A stretch of 39,097 nucleotides of DNA from CAZFZQ01 sp964522845 (GCA_964522845.1 CAZFZQ010000002.1:1-39097); one strand, 5' to 3'. Shown: positions 7,133-14,326, numbered from the stretch's first letter. The notes: generated by a model from the letters alone, not told the origin. Numbers and translations are program-made.

Positions 7133-8288
7133 TAGAAAAAGCAAATTTTATTTTTTATCCGCGATTATATTTATTCTGGCCTGTTTTAATGTTGTTTTAT
7201 TTTTAATAAACCACAACGCGATTCCCGGCTGGAACTTGGTATTTAAGCCGGACGCGCCGGCCGTGTCGCAACACATAAAAAAACCGGATGAAGTGCGCGG
7301 TATTTATATTACCGCTTACACCGCGGGAGTAAGCCGATTCGGCGAGCTGGTTGATTTTGTAAAAAATAATAATCTCAATGCCGCGGTGGTGGATATAAAA
7401 AGCCCCAAGGGCGAGCCCGCGTTTCTTTTGAAGGACAGCTTTCTTGCGCAATACAATATGTCGCGCCCGCTTTACAGTGTTGAAAATATTATTGCCAAAC
7501 TGCATCAGAATAATATTTATGCCATCGCGCGCATCGCGGTTTTTCAGGATCCGTATTTGGTGTCAAAAGAGCCGGCGCTTGCCTTGCAGTGGAAAAATGG
7601 CGGCGTTTGGACTGATTATAAGGGTGTGAAGTGGCTTGATCCCACGGCGTTTGGCGTTTGGCAATACAATGTCACTTTGGCGCGCGAAGCGTACGAACGG
7701 GGATTTGATGAAATCCAGTTTGATTATATCCGTTTTCCTTCCGACGGAAATATAGAAGCAATAAAATATGTCAAATGGGACGGCAAAACGCCAAAGGCGG
7801 TGGAAATGGAAAAATTTTTCAGTTATGTCGGCGGGATTTTGCGCCGCGAAAAAATTCCCGTGTCCGCGGATTTGTTCGGCCTGGTTTGTTGCATGGAAAA
7901 TTATGATTTGGGAATAGGGCAAGTGCTGGAACGCGCGCTTCCGCATTTTGATTATGTTTCGCCCATGATGTATCCGTCGCATTATTCGCCCGGGTTTGTT
8001 GGCAAAAAAAATCCCGCTTCTTATCCGTATGAAGTTGTAAAATACAGCATGGACATGGCAAATGGAAAAATTACGCGCTTCGCCGCGTCCTCCACCCCAC
8101 TTCGCCGAGGCTCCGCGGGGCAGGCCGTGCCTCTGGCGAAACTTCGGCCATGGATTCAGGATTTTGATATTGGTGATATTTATGATACGGCAAAAGTGCA
8201 GGCGCAAATAAAAGCAACGCGCGACACGAAGGCGGAAGGATTTTTGATTTGGAACGCGAGAAATGTTTATACGGAGTTGGTGCACTAA
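7119..8288 (+). CDS. Putative glycoside hydrolase, DUF4015 (GH13-like) family
   Basis: 389 aa. An N-terminal membrane anchor (about 10-30), then a TIM-barrel-like domain with DUF4015 blocks: RGIYITAYTAG (59-69), AVVDIKSPKGE, IIAKLHQNNIYAIARIAVFQDP, WTDYKGVKWLDP, GFDEIQFDYIRFPSDG (likely catalytic Asp/Glu), VSADLFGL, and DYVSPMMYPSHY. Such proteins are thought to act on extracellular or cell-wall polysaccharide; the substrate is unknown. A 31-bp repeat (8095-8125) adds STPLRRGSAGQA in frame near the C-terminus. Start ATG 7119 lies inside the end of the micro-protein gene, and translational coupling is likely. Confidence 0.85.
   Translation: MSLHNRKSKFYFLSAIIFILACFNVVLFLINHNAIPGWNLVFKPDAPAVSQHIKKPDEVRGIYITAYTAGVSRFGELVDFVKNNNLNAAVVDIKSPKGEPAFLLKDSFLAQYNMSRPLYSVENIIAKLHQNNIYAIARIAVFQDPYLVSKEPALALQWKNGGVWTDYKGVKWLDPTAFGVWQYNVTLAREAYERGFDEIQFDYIRFPSDGNIEAIKYVKWDGKTPKAVEMEKFFSYVGGILRREKIPVSADLFGLVCCMENYDLGIGQVLERALPHFDYVSPMMYPSHYSPGFVGKKNPASYPYEVVKYSMDMANGKITRFAASSTPLRRGSAGQAVPLAKLRPWIQDFDIGDIYDTAKVQAQIKATRDTKAEGFLIWNARNVYTELVH
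8095..8125 (+). repeat. In-frame repeat of the CCCCACTTCGCC family (hydrolase gene)
   Basis: CCCCACTTCGCCGAGGCT then CGCGGGGCAGGC. The same family occurs in murF (18767-18830) and alaS (33160-33190), but here it is read in another frame. Confidence 0.7.
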
Positions 8289-8293
8289 TTTCT

Positions 8294-8459
8294 GCCTTCT
8301 GCTCCACTCCCGTTGCCATCTCTATAAATTATTACTCGTGTAAAATACTTCCAAAATTTATATAACTCACCCTCGCTCGCTCGGGCTCGGACAATATAAA
8401 TTTTGGACACGAGCAATAATTTATTACGAGCTGGCGGGCACAAGTCGTGGAGATAAGGC
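8294..8459. repeat. 166-bp imperfect inverted repeat
   Basis: Nested arms: GCCTT...CTCCAC faces GTGGAG...AGGC; ATAAATTATTACTCGTGT faces ACACGAGCAATAATTTAT (17 of 18); CCAAAATTTATAT faces ATATAAATTTTGG (13 of 13). The central loop is CTCGCTCGCTCGGGCTCGG. It fills most of this 259-base gap; the rest holds a promoter. No ORF is seen in it. Confidence 0.75.
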
Positions 8460-8499
8460 ATAAATTATGCACCAAGAATAATGAGAATGGGGGAAAAGG

Positions 8500-8528
8500 T
8501 TGACATAGCCGGCGGGCTGTGTTAGTTT
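8500..8528 (+). promoter_or_regulatory. Promoter of the zinc-ribbon gene
   Basis: TTGACA 8500-8505, 17-bp spacer, TAGTTT 8523-8528. Confidence 0.6.
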
Positions 8529-8547
8529 ATATTTGAGGAGGTGGGAG

Positions 8548-8850
8548 ATGAAGAAGTGTGCGAAACAGAGCTGTGCTTTGGGTGCGTATGGTGGCGGCCT
8601 TTTTGCGGATGATGATAGTTATTGTTCAAATTGCGGCGGGAAATTGGTACCCAAAGAAGATGACCATTGCCAATGCGGCCATCGTTTAGGGGACAGTGAT
8701 AAGTTTTGTTCCGGTTGCGGACTTCCGCGCGAGGAGGCGGTGAAAAAAGAGACGGGCACCAAGCAGTCACGCCCGTGGATTTGTCTAAATTGCCATTCAG
8801 CAGTTAGGGCTGATCGCAATCATTGCCCAAGATGCGATCCAAATAAGTGA
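8548..8850 (+). CDS. Multi zinc-ribbon protein
   Basis: 100 aa from ATG 8548, placed 4 bases after GAGGAGGTG; the in-frame TTG at 8533 lies inside that ribosome site and is rejected. Three zinc ribbons can be seen: YCSNCGGKL (about 27-35) with HCQCGHRL, FCSGCGLP, and ICLNCHSAVRADRNHCPRC at the C-terminus; the N-terminus also has KKCAKQSC. Double zinc ribbon proteins bind metal structurally and act in protein or nucleic-acid contacts; the role here is unknown. It has its own promoter and terminator. The cysteine count is far above that of its neighbours. Confidence 0.8.
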   Translation: MKKCAKQSCALGAYGGGLFADDDSYCSNCGGKLVPKEDDHCQCGHRLGDSDKFCSGCGLPREEAVKKETGTKQSRPWICLNCHSAVRADRNHCPRCDPNK

Positions 8851-8876
8851 CCAAGTTCATAAACTTGGTTTTTTTA
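8850..8876 (+). terminator. Terminator after the zinc-ribbon gene
   Basis: ACCAAGTT/AACTTGGT stem, CATA loop, seven T. Its TTGGTT end may also be the -35 of the next gene. Confidence 0.85.
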
Positions 8877-8894
8877 TTTTTGGCGTGGTAGAAT
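8865..8894 (+). promoter_or_regulatory. Possible promoter of the helicase gene
   Basis: TTGGTT 8865-8870, 18-bp spacer, TAGAAT 8889-8894. A start of transcription near 8901 would exclude the upstream ATG at 8893. Confidence 0.45.
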
Positions 8895-8910
8895 GATAGG
8901 AACATTAAAT

Positions 8911-10965
8911 ATGATTGATTATCAAAAAGAATTAAACCCGGAACAATTGGCAGTGGTGAAGGGCGGCGATGGGCCGTGCTTGGTCTTGGCCGGCGCGGGT
9001 AGTGGAAAAACGCGGACGATTATTTATCGTCTGGCGTATTTATTGGAAAAAGGCGCGGATCCGAGAAATATTTGTCTCGTCACTTTCACCAACAAAGCGG
9101 CGAAAGAAATGACAACCCGAGCCGAAGCGCTTTTGGGATATAAGCCGCAAGGAATGATTGCCGGCACTTTTCATCATCTGGCAAATTTTTTACTCCGCCG
9201 TTACGGAAAAAGAATCGGGCTGGAACCGAATTTTACCATTCTTGATGAAGACGATAAAAAATCTTTAATCAAAGCGTCTATTGGCGAATCAGGCGTGGAT
9301 ACAAAAAAGAAACGCTTTCCCATGCCCGCGGTGCTAAAAGAAATTTTCAGCTACGCAAAAAACAGCCGTAATAATTTGGAGCAGGTGATTGATTTGAAAC
9401 ATCCGAATTTTTTGCCCCTGCAGGAAGAAATTGCATCGGTCCGTCGGATTTATGAGAAAAAAAAGAAAGATGGAAATATGGTTGATTTTGATGATTTGCT
9501 GACTGCGACCTTAAATCTTTTAGAAACGCAAACTGACATTCGCGAAGGCTTGGCGCGCCATTTTCAATATTTATTGGTTGATGAATACCAGGACACCAAT
9601 CCGGTACAAGCCGCGATTTTGTACCACCTTTCGTCGCACTACAAAAATATACTGGTCGTGGGCGACGACGCGCAGAGTATTTATTCTTTTCGCGCCGCGG
9701 ACATAAAAAATATTTTGGATTTTAACAAAACCTATCCGGAAGCGAAAATGTTCAAGCTGGAAACCAATTATCGTTCCACGCCAAATATTTTGGATTTGGC
9801 CAATGACGTAATTTCTAAAAATTTTAATCAGTTTCCGAAAAATTTGAAATCGCTTCGGCCAAAATTATCCGCGCCGTCGTTGCTCTCGGCCGGAAGCCAA
9901 AATGATGAGGCAAAATTTATCGCTGATAAAATTTTGGAACTGCGCGGAGAGGGCGTGGAATTGAAAAATATGGCCGTGCTTTTTCGCGCCTCGTATCATT
10001 CGCAGGTTTTGGAAATGGAGCTCACGCGCCGCGATATTCCGTATGAGTATCGCGGGGGTGTGAAATTTTTTGAACGCTCGCACATCAAAGATGTAATTTC
10101 ATATTTACGCGCTTTTTTTAATCCTAAGGATGAGGCGGCGTGGACGCGCATTTTAAGTTTTGGCGTGGGCGTGGGGCCGGTCGCGGCGCAAAATATTTTT
10201 AACACGGTGGCGCAAAAAAATACCCCGCAAGAGATTGCGCAAATCACATCCTCCAATTTCGGTGCCAAAGCCGGCCTGCCTCGTGTTGGAGTCAAGGCGG
10301 GCAATTCTTGGAACGATATTTTGCGTCTGTGGCAAAAATTTTTAAATCTCGCTCCTGCTCCCAATAATTTTATTGAAGCGGTTTTATCATCACATTATCG
10401 CGATTATATGGAACACACTTATGATAATTTTGAAGATCGGTTAAATGATTTGATGGAGCTCGCGGCCTTTTCTTCAAAATATGAAAATCTGGAAAATTTT
10501 TTGACAGAAATAACTTTATTTGAAGATGTAGCGGTAAAAAATGACGGCGGAGCTTCATATGACCGCGAAAAAATGGTTTTATCAACCATCCATCAGGCCA
10601 AAGGCTTGGAGTGGAATACGGTTTTTATCATCAATTTGATTGATGGCGCGTTTCCCAATCGCCGCGCGCTCTTGGAAGACGGGGGAGTGGAGGAGGAGCG
10701 GCGGCTTTTTTACGTAGCTTGCACGCGCGCCAAAGAAAATTTGTTTTTGTCATACGCGTTTACGGGCGGTGGCGGCGATTTTGGCGGGATGAATTTTAAT
10801 GAGCCGTCAATTTTTTTGCGCGAAATGAAAGGAAGTTTAGTCAATAAAATTGATGGCAATGATGAAGACGATTTGCCGGTGATTGATATTGACGCGGATG
10901 ATATTGGAGACCGCAAAAAATTGCCCCGCAAAAGTTATCTGCAGGATATAAATTTGGATTTTTAA
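8911..10965 (+). CDS. UvrD/PcrA/Rep-type superfamily 1A DNA helicase
   Basis: 684 aa from ATG 8911. An in-frame ATG at 8893 exists but overlaps the likely -10 box, and the family N-terminus begins near MIDYQKELNPEQLAVV. Motifs: Q motif LNPEQ, Walker A AGAGSGKT (27-34), Ia FTNKAAKEM, II LLVDEYQDTN, III VVGDDAQSIYSFRAA, IV ETNYRSTPNIL, V STIHQAKGLEW, VI EEERRLFYVACTRAK. A 3'-5' helicase for repair and replication restart. The segment around 10274-10302 (GLPRVGVKAGN) comes from a palindromic repeat in domain 2B and probably forms a surface loop. The acidic C-terminal tail (DDLPVIDIDADDIGD) may bind a partner. Confidence 0.93.
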   Translation: MIDYQKELNPEQLAVVKGGDGPCLVLAGAGSGKTRTIIYRLAYLLEKGADPRNICLVTFTNKAAKEMTTRAEALLGYKPQGMIAGTFHHLANFLLRRYGKRIGLEPNFTILDEDDKKSLIKASIGESGVDTKKKRFPMPAVLKEIFSYAKNSRNNLEQVIDLKHPNFLPLQEEIASVRRIYEKKKKDGNMVDFDDLLTATLNLLETQTDIREGLARHFQYLLVDEYQDTNPVQAAILYHLSSHYKNILVVGDDAQSIYSFRAADIKNILDFNKTYPEAKMFKLETNYRSTPNILDLANDVISKNFNQFPKNLKSLRPKLSAPSLLSAGSQNDEAKFIADKILELRGEGVELKNMAVLFRASYHSQVLEMELTRRDIPYEYRGGVKFFERSHIKDVISYLRAFFNPKDEAAWTRILSFGVGVGPVAAQNIFNTVAQKNTPQEIAQITSSNFGAKAGLPRVGVKAGNSWNDILRLWQKFLNLAPAPNNFIEAVLSSHYRDYMEHTYDNFEDRLNDLMELAAFSSKYENLENFLTEITLFEDVAVKNDGGASYDREKMVLSTIHQAKGLEWNTVFIINLIDGAFPNRRALLEDGGVEEERRLFYVACTRAKENLFLSYAFTGGGGDFGGMNFNEPSIFLREMKGSLVNKIDGNDEDDLPVIDIDADDIGDRKKLPRKSYLQDINLDF
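10274..10302 (+). repeat. In-frame palindromic repeat in the helicase gene
   Basis: GCCTGCCT faces AGGCGGGC (one mismatch) across a GTGTTGGAGTC loop. The ending GAGTC-n-AGGCGGGCA is shared with the second repeat of murF (19154-19185). Confidence 0.55.
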
Positions 10966-10972
10966 CAATCAA

Positions 10973-11007
10973 TTTGTAATTCTTACTAAATTAGTAAGAA
11001 TTACAAA
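10973..11007. repeat. Perfect 15-bp hairpin after the helicase gene
   Basis: TTTGTAATTCTTACT and its exact complement around a 5-base AAATT loop. It is followed by A rather than T on the plus strand, so on that strand it is not a standard terminator; on the minus strand T follows poorly too. Confidence 0.7.
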
Positions 11008-11014
11008 AAAAGAA

Positions 11015-11043
11015 ATAAAAAATCCCCTGTATTATCAGGGGGG
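11015..11043 (-). terminator. Minus-strand terminator after the 11052 gene
   Basis: CCCCTG/CAGGGG stem (11024-11029 with 11036-11041) followed on the minus strand by ATTTTTTATTTC. Confidence 0.8.
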
Positions 11044-11051
11044 CAGATAGA

Positions 11052-11252
11052 TTAATCGCTATCGCAGTCGCAGTCACAATCGGAAGAAGAATCAAAGGAA
11101 GAGCTTATGGCAATATCTACAAGATCGTCCGTCATTCCTAACCTACTAAGATGTTTTGTTCTCCGAGATTTGGCAATATACGCGATAATCAAGATAAAAG
11201 GAACAATAGCTACCGACGCCAAGAGAATTGTTACCACAGCTGTTGTTTCCAT
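11052..11252 (-). CDS. Small membrane protein with Asp-Cys repeat tail
   Basis: 66 aa. One N-terminal helix (about 5-28, VVTILLASVAIVPFILIIAYIA), a basic stop-transfer segment (KSRRTKHL), then a soluble tail ending SSSDCDCDCDSD. The alternating Asp-Cys end is unusual and suggests metal binding or disulfide chemistry, which is inference. Start is supported by AAGGA 8 bases upstream, and there is a minus-strand promoter and terminator, so it is monocistronic. No family recognised. Confidence 0.7.
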   Translation of the reverse strand: METTAVVTILLASVAIVPFILIIAYIAKSRRTKHLSRLGMTDDLVDIAISSSFDSSSDCDCDCDSD

Positions 11253-11292
11253 GGTTACATTCCTTTCTTATGTGTGAGTTTGTATATACGGT

Positions 11293-11321
11293 AGGATATA
11301 ACTAATCTAACATTTTGTCAA
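11293..11321 (-). promoter_or_regulatory. Minus-strand promoter of the 11052 gene
   Basis: On the minus strand TTGACA (plus 11316-11321), 17-bp spacer, TATCCT (plus 11293-11298); TATATC at a 15-bp spacing is an alternative -10. Confidence 0.6.
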
Positions 11322-11345
11322 GATGCAGGTACGAATAGAAATTAT

Positions 11346-11373
11346 AAAAAAATCCCGGGTGTTAGGCGGGATT
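11346..11373 (-). terminator. Minus-strand terminator after the 11382 gene
   Basis: AATCCCG (11351-11357) with CGGGATT (11367-11373), followed by seven T on the minus strand. Confidence 0.8.
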
Positions 11374-11381
11374 GCGTGATT

Positions 11382-11693
11382 TTATTTTGCGACAAAACCG
11401 TTTTCACTTTTCATATTTTCTTTTCCGCATTTATCGCAATAATATTTCGGCGGATTGTACAATATTTCCCATAGCATAGCCTGGCAGCAGCCGCTCCGCT
11501 CAGTAATGATTGGCGTAAATTTTTCCGGCTTAAAGTATGGATGGCGTTCTTGCCACTGCTTCCTCATCCGCGTTACAAAGGACATTCTTGGTTGGCGCGT
11601 GGCGTACCAGATAATACTTCCGGCGGTAGAAAAAAGAATGATGAAAACAAACATGCCGCCAAGAACAATACTGAAGATCTCCAACCCTCTCAT
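11382..11693 (-). CDS. Small membrane protein with cysteine-rich cytosolic domain
   Basis: 103 aa. One N-terminal membrane helix (about 5-30), an aromatic and basic middle (MRKQWQERHPYFKPEKFTPI), then RSGCCQAML and YYCDKCGKE, a likely zinc-binding ribbon. GGAGGTG stands 4 bases before the ATG on the minus strand, and a terminator follows the stop. The gene is divergent from pyrH and shares a short AT-rich promoter region with it. No known family recognised; with the 11052 gene it forms a pair of minus-strand membrane proteins. Confidence 0.72.
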   Translation of the reverse strand: MRGLEIFSIVLGGMFVFIILFSTAGSIIWYATRQPRMSFVTRMRKQWQERHPYFKPEKFTPIITERSGCCQAMLWEILYNPPKYYCDKCGKENMKSENGFVAK

Positions 11694-11710
11694 TTTTCAC
11701 CTCCATAGTG

Positions 11711-11716
11711 TATAAT
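11711..11716 (+). promoter_or_regulatory. -10 box of pyrH (leaderless start)
   Basis: TATAAT ends 8 bases before the ATG of pyrH, so the transcript would begin at or next to the start codon. Confidence 0.5.
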
Positions 11717-11724
11717 ATTAATAT

Positions 11725-12405
11725 ATGAATGATAAAAAGTCAATAGTTATTTCGCTTGGCGGGTCGCTTATTATCCCAAAAGAAGGAATAGATGTTAAGT
11801 TTTTAAAAAGTTTTAAAAATTTTATAGAGAAATCGGACAGCCGGTTTATTTTAGTTTGCGGCGGAGGAAGAACGGCGCGCGAATATATTAAGGCGGCAAA
11901 AAGCATTTCCAAATTTTCGGCCGATGATTTAGATTGGATTGGAATTGAAGCCACGCGTTTGAATGCCAAACTGGTGCAAATGATGTTTAAACAGATTGCT
12001 CATTCGCAAATTTCCATCGATCCGACCAAGAAATTAAATTTTCAAGAAAAAGTTTTAATCGCATCCGGCTGGAAACCGGGCTGGTCCACGGATTATGATG
12101 CCGTGCTTTTGGCAAAAACTTATGGCGCGAAACAAGTTATTAATTTGACGAATATTGATTATTTATATGACAAAAATCCAATAATTTATCCGGATGCGAA
12201 AAAAATAAAAGAAATTGATTGGTTGGGTTTCCGCAAGATTGTGGGCGACAAATGGGTTTCGGGCGCCAACACTCCTTTTGATCCTATTGCCAGCCGCGAA
12301 GCGCAAAAGCTGGGGCTGGAATTAATTTTGGCTAACGGAAAAAAAATAAACAACTTGAAAAAAATAATAAAAGGTGATAAGTTTATAGGGTCAATCGTTC
12401 ATTAA
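11725..12405 (+). CDS. pyrH: UMP kinase, archaeal-type
   Basis: 226 aa amino-acid-kinase fold protein that phosphorylates UMP to UDP with ATP. Motifs: VISLGGSLI (8-16), LVCGGGRTAREYI, WIGIEATRLNAKLVQ, GWKPGWSTDYDAVLLA, VINLTNIDYLYDKNP, and GANTPFDPIASREAQ. The GGSL and G-W-x-P-G-x-STD pattern and the 226-aa size are closer to archaeal UMP kinases than to E. coli PyrH (241 aa, KLSGEAL). No Shine-Dalgarno; TATAAT lies at 11711-11716. A Nudix gene follows after 15 bases and is probably co-transcribed. Confidence 0.9.
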   Translation: MNDKKSIVISLGGSLIIPKEGIDVKFLKSFKNFIEKSDSRFILVCGGGRTAREYIKAAKSISKFSADDLDWIGIEATRLNAKLVQMMFKQIAHSQISIDPTKKLNFQEKVLIASGWKPGWSTDYDAVLLAKTYGAKQVINLTNIDYLYDKNPIIYPDAKKIKEIDWLGFRKIVGDKWVSGANTPFDPIASREAQKLGLELILANGKKINNLKKIIKGDKFIGSIVH

Positions 12406-12420
12406 TGGAAGGAGAAGAAT

Positions 12421-12873
12421 ATGGAAAACCAAACAAGAGTCGGTATTGGCATAATGATTACAAAAGATAGAAGGGTTCTGCTTGGTAAGCGCAAGGGTTC
12501 ACATGGCGCGGGAGAATATGCTTTTCCCGGCGGACATTTGGAGTATATGGAATCTTTTAAGACATGTGTTCTGCGCGAGCTGGCGGAAGAATGTGGTGAG
12601 ATGCTGCAAATTAAAAATATCCAATTTATTCATGTCGCCAATATCATGGAATACGCGCCAAAACATTATACACATATCGGGCTTTCCGCACTTTGGGAAA
12701 GCGGCGAACCGCAAGTAATGGAACCGCAAAAATGCGAAGGTTGGGATTGGTACGATTTGTACCATCTTCCCGCGCCACTCTTTCAACCAACTCAACTGAC
12801 TTTGGAATGTTATAAACAAGGGGTGCCTTATCTGGATTCGGGTGAAATAGGGGAATTCCTTTCCAAACCATAA
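12421..12873 (+). CDS. Nudix hydrolase, NUDT15/MutT-like
   Basis: 150 aa. The Nudix box is complete: GGHLEYMESFKTCVLRELAEECG fits G-x5-E-x7-RE-L-x-EE-x-G (about 37-60). The surroundings (VLLGKRKGSHGAGEYAFPGGHLE and VMEPQKCEGWDWYDL) are close to the NUDT15-like group that hydrolyses nucleoside triphosphates such as oxidised or methylated dNTPs; the exact substrate is unknown. Start ATG 12421 follows GGAAGGAGAAG, a good ribosome site. It is downstream of pyrH with a 15-base gap, so a nucleotide-metabolism pair. Confidence 0.9.
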   Translation: MENQTRVGIGIMITKDRRVLLGKRKGSHGAGEYAFPGGHLEYMESFKTCVLRELAEECGEMLQIKNIQFIHVANIMEYAPKHYTHIGLSALWESGEPQVMEPQKCEGWDWYDLYHLPAPLFQPTQLTLECYKQGVPYLDSGEIGEFLSKP

Positions 12874-12898
12874 ATCCCCCCAAATTCGGGGATTTTTT
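12872..12898 (+). terminator. Terminator after the pyrH-Nudix pair
   Basis: AATCCCC (12873-12879) pairs with GGGGATT (12888-12894), followed by a T run. Confidence 0.85.
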
Positions 12899-12910
12899 AA
12901 TCAGATTTTT

Positions 12911-12966
12911 ATGTTCAGAGCTCAACTCTGCACATAGGGGAATGTTAAGAGTTGAGCTCTGAACAT
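12911..12966. repeat. Perfect 19-bp inverted repeat upstream of the rplJ promoter
   Basis: ATGTTCAGAGCTCAACTCT at 12911-12929 and its exact complement at 12948-12966, spacer 18. No T run follows, so it is not a plain terminator. It is followed by two CATTATACAA words before the promoter. The gap from 12874 to 13222 holds a terminator, this repeat, a promoter, the L10 leader and a word array. Confidence 0.85.
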
Positions 12967-12988
12967 TATACAAACATTATACAAGGAT

Positions 12989-13017
12989 TTGACACTTTTT
13001 ACGCATTGTGCTAATAT
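12989..13017 (+). promoter_or_regulatory. Promoter of the rplJ-rplL operon
   Basis: TTGACA 12989-12994, 17-bp spacer, TAATAT 13012-13017. Confidence 0.7.
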
Positions 13018-13028
13018 AAGTTTATAAA

Positions 13029-13140
13029 TAGTCGTAGACAGCGGGGCCTGAAAGGGTCAAACAAGAAACCCCGCCGAGACCACAATTAGCTCTTGCTAAT
13101 TATTCCTCGCGTTCTACGGCCCAAAAGGTCGTTTTTTGTT
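13029..13140 (+). promoter_or_regulatory. L10 leader (autoregulatory ribosomal leader)
   Basis: TCGTAGACAGCGGGG ... CCCCGCCGAG ... TTCTACGG has the order of the rplJ leader to which the L10-L12 complex binds: an outer stem GTAGA/TCTAC, an inner GCGGGG/CCCCGC stem, and the conserved GACAG and CCGAG internal loop. It runs into ACGGCC-caaaa-GGTCGTTTTTT, a terminator whose first arm overlaps the outer stem. This gives transcription attenuation in response to free L10-L12. The structure was read by eye; a covariance search would settle it. Confidence 0.8.
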
Positions 13141-13222
13141 TAGCCTGTAGCTTGTAGCTAGTTAGCTAGTTAGGGAGTTTAAACCTAAGTAGCTAAATAG
13201 CTAAGTAGCTAAATAGCTAATT
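13141..13222. repeat. Inverted word array before rplJ
   Basis: Left arm repeats TAGCTAG/TTAG words, right arm repeats CTAAGTAG/CTAAATAG words. TAGCTAGTTAGCTAGTTAGG and CCTAAGTAGCTAAATAGCTA pair at 18 of 20 positions across a GAGTTTAAA loop. Confidence 0.7.
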
Positions 13223-13732
13223 ATGCCAAAAACAAGAGAAAGAAAACAAAAAGACGTAAAAGGGATAGCTACCCAGCTTGAAGGAAGCCAGAATATGGTG
13301 TTTGCCAACTTTTACGGCTTGAAAGTAAAAAACGTGGAAGAGCTCCGCAGAAAATGCCGCGAAGCCAACCTTTCTTGCGTGGTTGCCAAAAAGACCCTCC
13401 TTTCTTTAGCTTTGAAAGACAAAGAAAAAGAAATAAAAAATTTGCAGGGTGAAGTAATGGTGATCGCAGGCAAGGATGAAGTGGCGGCGGCAAAAATCGC
13501 GGCCGAATTTGGAAAAAAGAACGAGTCCTTAAAACTCTTGGCCGGTATTTCGCAAGGAAAATGGGCGGGTTTGGCGGAAATTACCGCTTTATCCAAACTT
13601 CCTTCAAAAGAAGAATTACTGTCAAGACTTGTTGGCAGTTTGAATGCGCCAGTCTCCGGCTTTGTTCGGGTGCTGTCAGGAAATTTGCGAGGGCTTGTTT
13701 GTGCGTTGAATGCAATTAAAGATAAAAAATAA
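13223..13732 (+). CDS. rplJ: 50S ribosomal protein L10
   Basis: 169 aa, usual size. NMVFANFYGLKVKNVEELRRKCREANLSCVVAKKTL is the RNA-binding domain signature (AxYxGLTVxxLTxLR and KNTLxxxA). The C-terminal helix (SGFVRVLSGNLRGLVCALNAI) is the site for L7/L12 dimers. It builds the ribosomal stalk base. No Shine-Dalgarno; the ATG directly follows the word array (AGCTAATT-ATG). Regulation is expected through the L10 leader upstream, with rplL next in the operon. Confidence 0.95.
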   Translation: MPKTRERKQKDVKGIATQLEGSQNMVFANFYGLKVKNVEELRRKCREANLSCVVAKKTLLSLALKDKEKEIKNLQGEVMVIAGKDEVAAAKIAAEFGKKNESLKLLAGISQGKWAGLAEITALSKLPSKEELLSRLVGSLNAPVSGFVRVLSGNLRGLVCALNAIKDKK

Positions 13733-13811
13733 ATTGAGCGTATAGCGTATAACGTGTAGCGTATAGTGAAAGTCTAAACGCTAATCGCTAAAAGCTAATC
13801 GCTAATATAAT
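13733..13811. repeat. Inverted word array between rplJ and rplL
   Basis: AGCGTATAGCGTATAACGTGTAGCG on the left faces CGCTAATCGCTAAAAGCTAA on the right: iterated TAGCG words opposite CGCTA words. Confidence 0.65.
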
Positions 13812-14204
13812 ATGGAAGAGAAAAATGTTGTAGTGCCGGAAAAGTTCAAGGCACTTGTAAGCGAAATAGAGAAAATGTCCGTGTTGGCCCTTTCAGAACT
13901 TGTGAAAGTTTTGGAAGATAAATTTGGCGTTTCCGCCGCCGTTCCGGTCGCGGTAGCAGCCGCTGGCGTAGCCGCCGCTCCGGTTGAAGAAAAAACATCA
14001 TTTGATGTTGAATTGACTGCCGCTGGCGCGAGCAAAATCGCAGTTATCAAAGTTGTGAAAGAAGCTGCCGCTCTCGGTTTAGCCGAAGCCAAGGCTTTGG
14101 TTGATGGCGCTCCGAAAATGGTAAAAACCGGTTTGAAGAAAGACGAAGCTGAGGCCTTAAAAGCCAAGCTCGTTGAAGCCGGCGCGACCGTGACATTGAA
14201 ATAA
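13812..14204 (+). CDS. rplL: 50S ribosomal protein L7/L12
   Basis: 130 aa. N-terminal dimerisation helices (MSVLALSELVKVLEDKFGV), an Ala/Val/Pro hinge (AAVPVAVAAAGVAAAPVEEK), and the C-terminal factor-binding domain (KIAVIKVVKEAAALGLAEAKALVDGAPKMVKTGLKKDEAEALKAKLVEAGATVTLK, starting about residue 74; listed in pieces these are IKVVKE, GLAEAKALVDGAP and KLVEAGATV). Mediates GTPase factor recruitment. Start ATG after ATATAAT, no Shine-Dalgarno. Strong terminator follows. Confidence 0.96.
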   Translation: MEEKNVVVPEKFKALVSEIEKMSVLALSELVKVLEDKFGVSAAVPVAVAAAGVAAAPVEEKTSFDVELTAAGASKIAVIKVVKEAAALGLAEAKALVDGAPKMVKTGLKKDEAEALKAKLVEAGATVTLK

Positions 14205-14221
14205 AAATCAAAACATAAAAT

Positions 14222-14250
14222 AAAATCGCCTCGTAAGGGGCGATTTTGTT
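14222..14250 (+). terminator. Terminator of the rplJ-rplL operon
   Basis: Eleven-base stem with one wobble (14222-14232 with 14237-14247), GTAA loop, T run. Confidence 0.9.
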
Positions 14251-14254
14251 TTAT

Positions 14255-14326
14255 TCCTCCCTTTGGAAAAGGGAGGCGAGGAGGGATTTATAAATCCTCC
14301 CTAACCCTCCTTTTCCAAAGGAGGGG
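14255..14326. repeat. CCTCC-type palindromic repeat
   Basis: CCTCCCTTTGG...AAAGGGAGG, then GAGGAGGGATTTATAAATCCTCCCT, then CCCTCCTTTTCC...AAAGGAGGGG. The two halves are imperfect reverse complements. It resembles the repeats around the DUF559 gene and the third murF insertion in being built from CCTCCC and GGGAGG words. Confidence 0.7.

Noticed and set aside
7563..8285. Minus-strand frame of 240 codons
   Set aside because: Shadow of the DUF4015 hydrolase gene, His/Arg/Asn-rich as expected from reading the complement; no start signals.
8533..8547. Upstream TTG start of the zinc-ribbon gene
   Set aside because: The codons lie inside the GAGGAGG ribosome site of the ATG at 8548.
10973..11007. 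Terminator of the helicase gene
   Set aside because: The hairpin is perfect but no T run follows on the plus strand; kept only as a hairpin repeat.
13141..13222. CRISPR-like or direct repeat array
   Set aside because: The words are 6-10 bases, vary in sequence and face their complements; there are no spacers of constant length.
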